DNA of 64,000 nt from Leptolyngbya sp. FACHB-321 (lineage in GTDB: Bacteria > Cyanobacteriota > Cyanobacteriia > Leptolyngbyales > Leptolyngbyaceae): the NCBI RefSeq assembly GCF_014695975.1, contig NZ_JACJPI010000070.1, positions 35,177-99,176 of the forward strand, written 5' to 3'. Numbering within the stretch: the stretch's first letter is position 1; every line of letters begins with the position of its first letter. Below, one piece after another: positions 59,265-64,000 of this stretch. Below the pieces are notes generated by a model. The model was not told the DNA's origin. It saw nothing but the letters and a program-made list of their open reading frames with translations, and did no database searches. Made by a program: the position numbers and the translations under genes.

Positions 59265-60044
59265 ATGCCAGTGACAACCCATCAACTGATCCAATGGAAA
59301 CAGCAGGAACGCTCGATCGTGGCGTTGACCGCCTGGGATTATGCGATCGCCCATGTGTTAGACGCAGCAGGCGTTGATCTAATTTTAGTGGGCGATTCGC
59401 TGGCAATGGTGGCATTAGGGTATGACACGACGCTACCAGTAACGTTGGATGAGATTCTCCATCATGCTAAAGCAGTACGACGCGGCGTAAAACGGGCGCT
59501 GCTAGTGGCTGACCTACCCTTCATGAGCTATCAAGAAAGCGTGCAGCAGGCGCTACATTCAGCCGGACGTGCGTTGAAAGAGACGGGCGTGCAGGCAGTC
59601 AAGCTGGAAGGTGGCAACCCAGCGATCGTCGCAACAGTAGCTCAACTGGTGCAGGCTGGCATTCCCGTGATGGGTCATGTCGGGTTAACGCCGCAAGCAG
59701 TGCATCATCTGGGCTATCGCCAGCAAGGGCAATCGCCTGAAACCGCAGACCATATCTTGGCAGAGGCGATCGCGCTAGAGCAGGCTGGAGCATTTTCAAT
59801 TATTTTGGAGCATATTCCCAGTGACCTTGCTCAACAAATCACGCAAAAACTGACGATCCCCACAATTGGCATTGGTGCAGGTCCACATTGCGATGGGCAA
59901 GTTTTAGTGACGGCTGATTTACTAGGTCTTTCGGTGCGTCAGCCACCCTTTGCGAAGTCTTACGTCAATCTGAGGGAAGTGATTACTCAGGCAGTACAAG
60001 ACTATGACGCTGAAGTTCGAGAGGGAAAGTTTCCCTCAAAGTGA
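59265..60044 (+). CDS. panB: 3-methyl-2-oxobutanoate hydroxymethyltransferase
   Basis: 259 residues; first step of pantothenate (coenzyme A) synthesis. [40 protein letters not shown] (metal-binding Asp), [17 protein letters not shown] and [32 protein letters not shown] are canonical. No strong ribosome site before the ATG (CATCGCCTCCCA). Confidence 0.96.
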   Translation: MPVTTHQLIQWKQQERSIVALTAWDYAIAHVLDAAGVDLILVGDSLAMVALGYDTTLPVTLDEILHHAKAVRRGVKRALLVADLPFMSYQESVQQALHSAGRALKETGVQAVKLEGGNPAIVATVAQLVQAGIPVMGHVGLTPQAVHHLGYRQQGQSPETADHILAEAIALEQAGAFSIILEHIPSDLAQQITQKLTIPTIGIGAGPHCDGQVLVTADLLGLSVRQPPFAKSYVNLREVITQAVQDYDAEVREGKFPSK

Positions 60045-60130
60045 GGGATAGAAGCCTGGAGACTATGTTCTACCGCAGCCCCAAGTCGAATTAGTCTAGG
60101 ATTGAAACAGCGACAGAGAGGAACGCGATC

Positions 60131-60688
60131 GTGACGCTTACTAAAGTACGCCTGTGGACCGTCGATGAATATCACCACATGACTGCTGTTGGTATCCTTG
60201 CCCCTGAAGAGCAGGTTGAATTGATTGAGGGACAAATTATCCCGATGGCAGCTAAAAATCCTCCTCATGCAGCAACCAACCTCTGTGCGGCTGATCACTT
60301 CAGACAAGCCCTCATAGGGCAAGCTTTGGTAAGGATTCAAGATCCCATTCGACTGGGTGAGTATTCTGAACCCGAACCAGATATTGCGATTGTCCGGCTA
60401 GATTCTCGAAAATATATTGATCACCACCCCGCTCCAACAGAAATCTTCTTGCTGATCGAAGTTGCAGACACAACGCTAGCATTTGATCGCGGACAGAAAG
60501 CAAACCTCTATGCGAAAGCGGGGATCGCGGATTACTGGATTCTGGACGTGAACGATCGCCAGGTCTATGTCTTGCGTGCACCAACGCCTGAAGGTTATCA
60601 GCAGGAAACGGTGTTTGGCTCGGATGCAGTACTGGCTCCACTTGCCTTTCCAGGGGTAGACGTTTCGCTCCAGCAGCTCTTTCCTTAG
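60131..60688 (+). CDS. Uma2-family protein (DUF820, PD-(D/E)XK nuclease fold)
   Basis: 185 residues, GTG start. VDEYHHMTAVGILAPEEQVELIEGQ, EPEPDIAIVR and FLLIEVADTTLAFDRGQKANLYAKAGI with the Asp, Glu and Lys-type catalytic positions are typical. Present in many copies in cyanobacterial genomes; role unknown, often suspected to be selfish or restriction-related. Confidence 0.88.
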   Translation: MTLTKVRLWTVDEYHHMTAVGILAPEEQVELIEGQIIPMAAKNPPHAATNLCAADHFRQALIGQALVRIQDPIRLGEYSEPEPDIAIVRLDSRKYIDHHPAPTEIFLLIEVADTTLAFDRGQKANLYAKAGIADYWILDVNDRQVYVLRAPTPEGYQQETVFGSDAVLAPLAFPGVDVSLQQLFP

Positions 60689-60794
60689 CGATCGCTTCTC
60701 TTAGCGATCGGTCTTCTTGTATGTGACAAACCCATCACAGCAAAACACATTATCAGCGTTTGAATCGGTTAGCCAGTCAGTAATAATCTGCGTC

Positions 60795-61307
60795 ATGATG
60801 AAGAGACGAATGCTTTTAGAAGCCAGTGCCGCGATCGTTGGCGTAACCTGGCTATCACACTATCTATCTGGACGCTACCTATTGGGGAAATCGCAGAGCA
60901 TGACAGCTACAAATCACGACTTCGAAATTAAAAAAACAGATGACGAGTGGCGGGAAATTCTTACACCAGAGCAATTTCGAGTTTTGCGTCAGCACGGTAC
61001 CGAACGTGCTCGCACCAGCCCCCTCGATAAACAATACGACAAAGGCACCTATGCTTGTGCAGGCTGTGGTTTGCCCCTATTTGTCTCAGACACAAAGTTC
61101 GATAGTGGTACGGGTTGGCCCAGTTTCTTTAAGCCAATCGATGGCGCGATCGAAACAACCGTTGATAAATCACTGTTTATGACCCGCGTTGAAACTCATT
61201 GCAGTCGCTGTGGTGGGCATTTGGGTCATGTGTTTAATGATGGACCGGCACCCACTGGCCAACGCTACTGCATGAATGGCGTTTCACTTAAATTCATTCC
61301 AGGCTAG
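60795..61307 (+). CDS. msrB: Peptide-methionine (R)-S-oxide reductase, probably exported
   Basis: 170 residues from ATG 60795. Reduces methionine-R-sulfoxide in proteins. The N-terminus [20 protein letters not shown] is a signal-like segment with twin Arg, then a mature MsrB domain: [20 protein letters not shown], zinc Cys pairs CAGC and [14 protein letters not shown] and the catalytic Cys in [10 protein letters not shown]. The export route (Tat or Sec) is inferred. An earlier start at 60717 is less likely. A strong terminator follows. Confidence 0.92.
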   Translation: MMKRRMLLEASAAIVGVTWLSHYLSGRYLLGKSQSMTATNHDFEIKKTDDEWREILTPEQFRVLRQHGTERARTSPLDKQYDKGTYACAGCGLPLFVSDTKFDSGTGWPSFFKPIDGAIETTVDKSLFMTRVETHCSRCGGHLGHVFNDGPAPTGQRYCMNGVSLKFIPG

Positions 61308-61723
61308 CGTGCTATTAATTTTTGAGAAGTTGAAACCCCTCTCAAATAACTGCTTATACCTCTGATGCGCCCTACCGTTTGGCAGGGCGCATCAGTTTGT
61401 TTTGGTAAATATGTTGTCAGTTCGCGATCGCGTTTGGACACATCAGAGGCACAGAGGCTTGCCAACCTAGTATATTCGTGCAGTCAGCATCTCTTTGAAC
61501 TTAGCGCCTTTTGAGAGTAGGAAAAGGTACTGCGTTCGTTACTGAGATACCGACCCAGCAAGCCCTTTCCAGCCGTGACGAGCCTACCCCTTCAGAGTTA
61601 TAGCAGTTGAAGAGAACGGTAGGACAAACATAAGCCTTGAAACGTCCTTTAAGCAAGGCTTCTATTTATCCCTCATCCTTGATCATTTTGCTATAAGTCA
61701 AATCAAGTTGAGCAACAGTCCTC
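61308..61723. other. Convergent spacer with terminator and second stem
   Basis: Apart from the msrB terminator (61362-61403), AAGCCTTG (61632-61639) pairs with CAAGGCTT (61654-61661), 8 bp with a 14-base loop, near the 3' end of the minus-strand repeat-protein gene. No gene seen. Confidence 0.5.
61362..61403 (+). terminator. Rho-independent terminator of msrB
   Basis: CTGATGCGCCCT (61362-61373) and AGGGCGCATCAG (61384-61395) make a perfect 12-bp stem with a 10-base loop, followed by TTTGTTTT (61396-61403). It starts 54 bases after the msrB stop. Confidence 0.9.
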
Positions 61724-62428
61724 CTACCGTCCTCCTACACCTGTAGTGCCACCAGTACCTGTAGCGCCACCAGTAGGCGTAACAGATGGAGCCGTTGATG
61801 CTCCTGGTATTAATGCTCCTGGTGTAGTTGTTGGACGCGTATTAGTCGGTGCCGTGGTTGAGCCAGGTCGTAGGCTACCTGGAGTGACACCTGGCGTGTT
61901 TAACGTGCTGCCCGGTGCATTCAAGGTGCCATTGGTCGAATTGTTCGGTGTAATGATCACGGTTGAGGGCGTTGTTGCACCACCAGTTGTTGCACCGCCA
62001 GTTGAAAGACCAGAAGGAACTGTTCCTGCTGGCGTTGTTACCGACGTGCCATAGGATGGCGTTACAACCCCATAGGAGCCAGTTGGAGCCGTGACGTTGC
62101 CACCCGATGTACCTGTGGGAGACACAGTTCCCGAGGGTGCAGAGATTGTGCCATTGTTAGTGCCATTGATGCCGCCCGATGGAGAGGCATTGCGATCGGG
62201 AACTATGTCAGATGGCGTTCTTGTATTACCCGGAGGTACGGTAGGAGTTACTCCCGTTGTAGGAGCCGCTGGCGTGACTCCCGTTGTAGGGCTTGCTGGA
62301 GTTACGCCTGTTGTAGGGCTTGCTGGAGTGACTGCCGTCTGAGCCAACACTTGTGAAGCAGGCAGTGCAGCCAAAGAAACTGCACCCACTGCACCTGCTA
62401 GATAAATCAAAGACGTTAATCGTTGCAT
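61724..62428 (-). CDS. Secreted Thr/Pro/Gly-rich repeat protein
   Basis: 234 residues. Signal peptide MQRLTSLIYLAGAVGAVSLA to ASQVLAQ, then nonapeptide repeats TPASPTTGV (twice), TPAAPTTGV and TPTVPPGNT, followed by low-complexity Gly/Thr/Asn/Ser sequence to a Gly-rich end. No Cys, no folded domain visible. Probably an unstructured exported or cell-wall protein; function unknown. The coding DNA has matching 27-bp tandem repeats near 62250-62340. Confidence 0.75.
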   Translation of the reverse strand: MQRLTSLIYLAGAVGAVSLAALPASQVLAQTAVTPASPTTGVTPASPTTGVTPAAPTTGVTPTVPPGNTRTPSDIVPDRNASPSGGINGTNNGTISAPSGTVSPTGTSGGNVTAPTGSYGVVTPSYGTSVTTPAGTVPSGLSTGGATTGGATTPSTVIITPNNSTNGTLNAPGSTLNTPGVTPGSLRPGSTTAPTNTRPTTTPGALIPGASTAPSVTPTGGATGTGGTTGVGGR

Positions 62429-62678
62429 CTGGGTTAGTCCTGCGTATGCTCTACACCTTTTAGACTAAAAGCGATCGCATTTAAAACCACCCATCTTTGG
62501 TCGTACCAAAACTGTAATCGCGCTCTATCTATGCATAGATGTCCGTGAAGCAATGTAGTCCTCAAGCCGTATTGACTTTCTTACTGCTAGTACTAAAAGC
62601 GCCACGTTAGATAGAGGTTCCGCACTACGATCATGCGTATCGTCAAGATTATGAAACAATTGCAGCAGGAGAATCTTA

Positions 62679-62891
62679 ATGGCTGATTCGTTCAAAAAAG
62701 GCGATCGGGTTGAATGGAAAAGCGCTCAGGGAAACGTTAAAGGAGTTGTGAAACGCAAGCTAACAGAGCCAACGGACATTAAAGGGCATCATGTCGCTGC
62801 CTCAGATGACAACCCTGAATATCTAGTTGAGAGCGATCGTACTGGAAAAGAAGCTGCCCATAAGCCCGAAGCTCTTAAGCTGATCGAATAA
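62679..62891 (+). CDS. DUF2945 tudor-like small protein
   Basis: 70 residues: FKKGDRVEWKSAQGNVKGVV, VKRKLTEPTDIKGHHVAAS, EYLVESDRTGKEAAHKPEAL match the hypervirulence-associated TUDOR-domain family (DUF2945). Cytosolic. AGGAG upstream supports the ATG. Biochemical role unsettled. Confidence 0.88.
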   Translation: MADSFKKGDRVEWKSAQGNVKGVVKRKLTEPTDIKGHHVAASDDNPEYLVESDRTGKEAAHKPEALKLIE

Positions 62892-62988
62892 CGCTGCTTT
62901 CGCTGCCATCAACGATTCCGTTCTCAGCATGAACTACAATTTCTTGTTGACGACAACTCTCAGGTGAAACTCTCTGGCTGAGGTCTCA

Positions 62989-63372
62989 ATGGAAATTGGA
63001 GCGCAGTTAAAACGGCAGCGAATTAAGCACATTGTTAGCAGTTACCAGCTAGATGGCGACGAAACAGAGATGTTCGATCATGCCTTAGAACTGTTGCTTG
63101 ATTGCTATCCCCTACCTTTAATCGAGCTGGCTCTCGTCGAAACCTTAGTCGATAGCTGGCTCCAAATACCGCTACTACGCGGCTGCAAATTTCTTGACAA
63201 GGCGCATGAGCAGCTTCAAGCCTGGGAAAACCAGACCTTGCAACAAGACTCAGTGGCACCACCCTGCACTAGCGCCATCTCACCCGAGCAATTTCAGCAG
63301 ATTACCGGTCTTGACCCTGCGCCTATCTATGGTGCTGACCAGCCAGTATCCCCGCCACCCATCCACTCCTGA
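62989..63372 (+). CDS. Conserved-looking hypothetical protein
   Basis: 127 residues, all-helical N-terminal two thirds (DGDETEMFDHALELLLDCYP, ELALVETLVDSWLQIPLLRG) and a Pro-rich tail. Hydrophobic periodicity and codon use are gene-like. Family not recognised. No obvious ribosome site. Confidence 0.55.
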   Translation: MEIGAQLKRQRIKHIVSSYQLDGDETEMFDHALELLLDCYPLPLIELALVETLVDSWLQIPLLRGCKFLDKAHEQLQAWENQTLQQDSVAPPCTSAISPEQFQQITGLDPAPIYGADQPVSPPPIHS

Positions 63373-63538
63373 GGCAGCAACTTTGGCATGTATGTAGCGC
63401 CATGTGATAGAAGTCACTCAAAGCACTTAAATTGATCACCAAACGCAGCAAGATTTATCACATTTAACCCGCCTGTCTGTCACCAGAACGCGAAGAAAAA
63501 CGCTTGATACTAAGAACATCGCGTTCTGTAGAGCCATC

Positions 63539-63754
63539 ATGGTTAAGATTCTTCCACTGCCCTGCGCTATTTCTGAACTGTTTGCCCAAGTCAGCGCCTC
63601 TGGCAAAATCACGATCGCTGATCGCTATGGCATTTTGGCAGTGTTGCTGTATGAACCTACTTGCGAAGAAGACCTCTACTGTATTGATCGCATCCTGTAT
63701 GCCCTACGTAAAGGGCGGGTGCAGTTGACTCATGAGCTTTCGGCCCTTCCCTAG
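63539..63754 (+). CDS. Conserved-looking small hypothetical protein
   Basis: 71 residues: MVKILPLPCAISELFAQVSA, KITIADRYGILAVLLYEPTC and DLYCIDRILYALRKGRVQL. Compact helical protein with two nearby Cys. Family not recognised. The next 246 bases to the window end show no supported gene. Confidence 0.55.
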   Translation: MVKILPLPCAISELFAQVSASGKITIADRYGILAVLLYEPTCEEDLYCIDRILYALRKGRVQLTHELSALP

Positions 63755-64000
63755 TCGGTAGCCCGTAGTAATGACTGTGCAGAAGGTGCTTACCAGGGGA
63801 AACGATCCATAACGGTTGAGCGCTAGAGATACAGTCTTTTGACGACCTTCTAACGATAATGAAATTACTGCGAATCGCTTAGTAGCTAACCTGAGTTCGG
63901 GATAAGAACTGGGACAAGAAAGGGGCAAACCCGATAGGCTGAAAATGCAAAATCTCATGCCTGGTTTGCCCTCATGCTTAGTCTAGAAGCACTTTTTTGC

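Overview
This window is chromosomal DNA from a cyanobacterium. It carries psaD (photosystem I), ndhN (NDH-1), ldpA (circadian redox input), a Ycf45-type R3H ATPase and a cyanobacterial-type ribosomal protein cluster that lacks rpsJ, rpsN, rpmD and map. The HIP1 octamer GCGATCGC is frequent on both strands, and many spacers hold the short self-complementary heptad-like repeats common in filamentous cyanobacteria. The genus cannot be fixed from sequence reading alone. A Leptolyngbya-like filamentous, non-heterocystous form is a guess. No CRISPR array, prophage, rRNA or intact insertion sequence was seen.

Region 1 (1-13500) is accessory. It holds a manganese catalase, a decayed reading frame and a glycine-zipper stress protein. 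These are followed by a tight four-gene plus-strand unit: a glycosyltransferase, UDP-galactopyranose mutase, a GH1/RmlD-type fusion protein and an MBL-fold hydrolase. The unit looks like a galactofuranose or cell-surface glycan module. Next come an isoaspartyl peptidase and an orphan ATP-grasp gene bracketed by two inverted copies of a 129-bp MITE-like repeat, then a repeat-containing lipoprotein.

Region 2 (13500-24200) is mixed housekeeping: glycogen debranching enzyme glgX, an HtrA-type protease, tRNA-Val(CAC), radC, psaD with a clear terminator, a DICT-GAF histidine kinase, an LpxB-related protein carrying a low-complexity insert, and a small secreted protein. A hydrophobic 29-codon reading frame overlaps the start of the next conserved gene.

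Region 3 (24389-46800): ndhN-ldpA-ycf45-like form a minus-strand unit. Divergent from it runs a long plus-strand cluster: rplC-rplD-rplW-rplB-rpsS-rplV-rpsC-rplP-rpmC-rpsQ-rplN-rplX-rplE-rpsH-rplF-rplR-rpsE-rplO-secY-adk-infA-rpmJ-rpsM-rpsK-rpoA-rplQ-truA-rplM-rpsI-rpmE-prfA. This makes ribosomal proteins, the Sec channel, adenylate kinase, RNA polymerase alpha, a tRNA modifier and release factor 1. Several spacers inside it carry repeat arrays that could fold.

Region 4 (46800-64000): a complete four-gene carbohydrate ABC importer on the minus strand, an SLH-porin with a long terminator hairpin, prepilin peptidase, leuB, a small membrane protein, a seven-repeat propeller protein, panB, a Uma2-family nuclease, an exported MsrB, a secreted nonapeptide-repeat protein, a DUF2945 tudor-like protein and two small conserved-looking hypotheticals.
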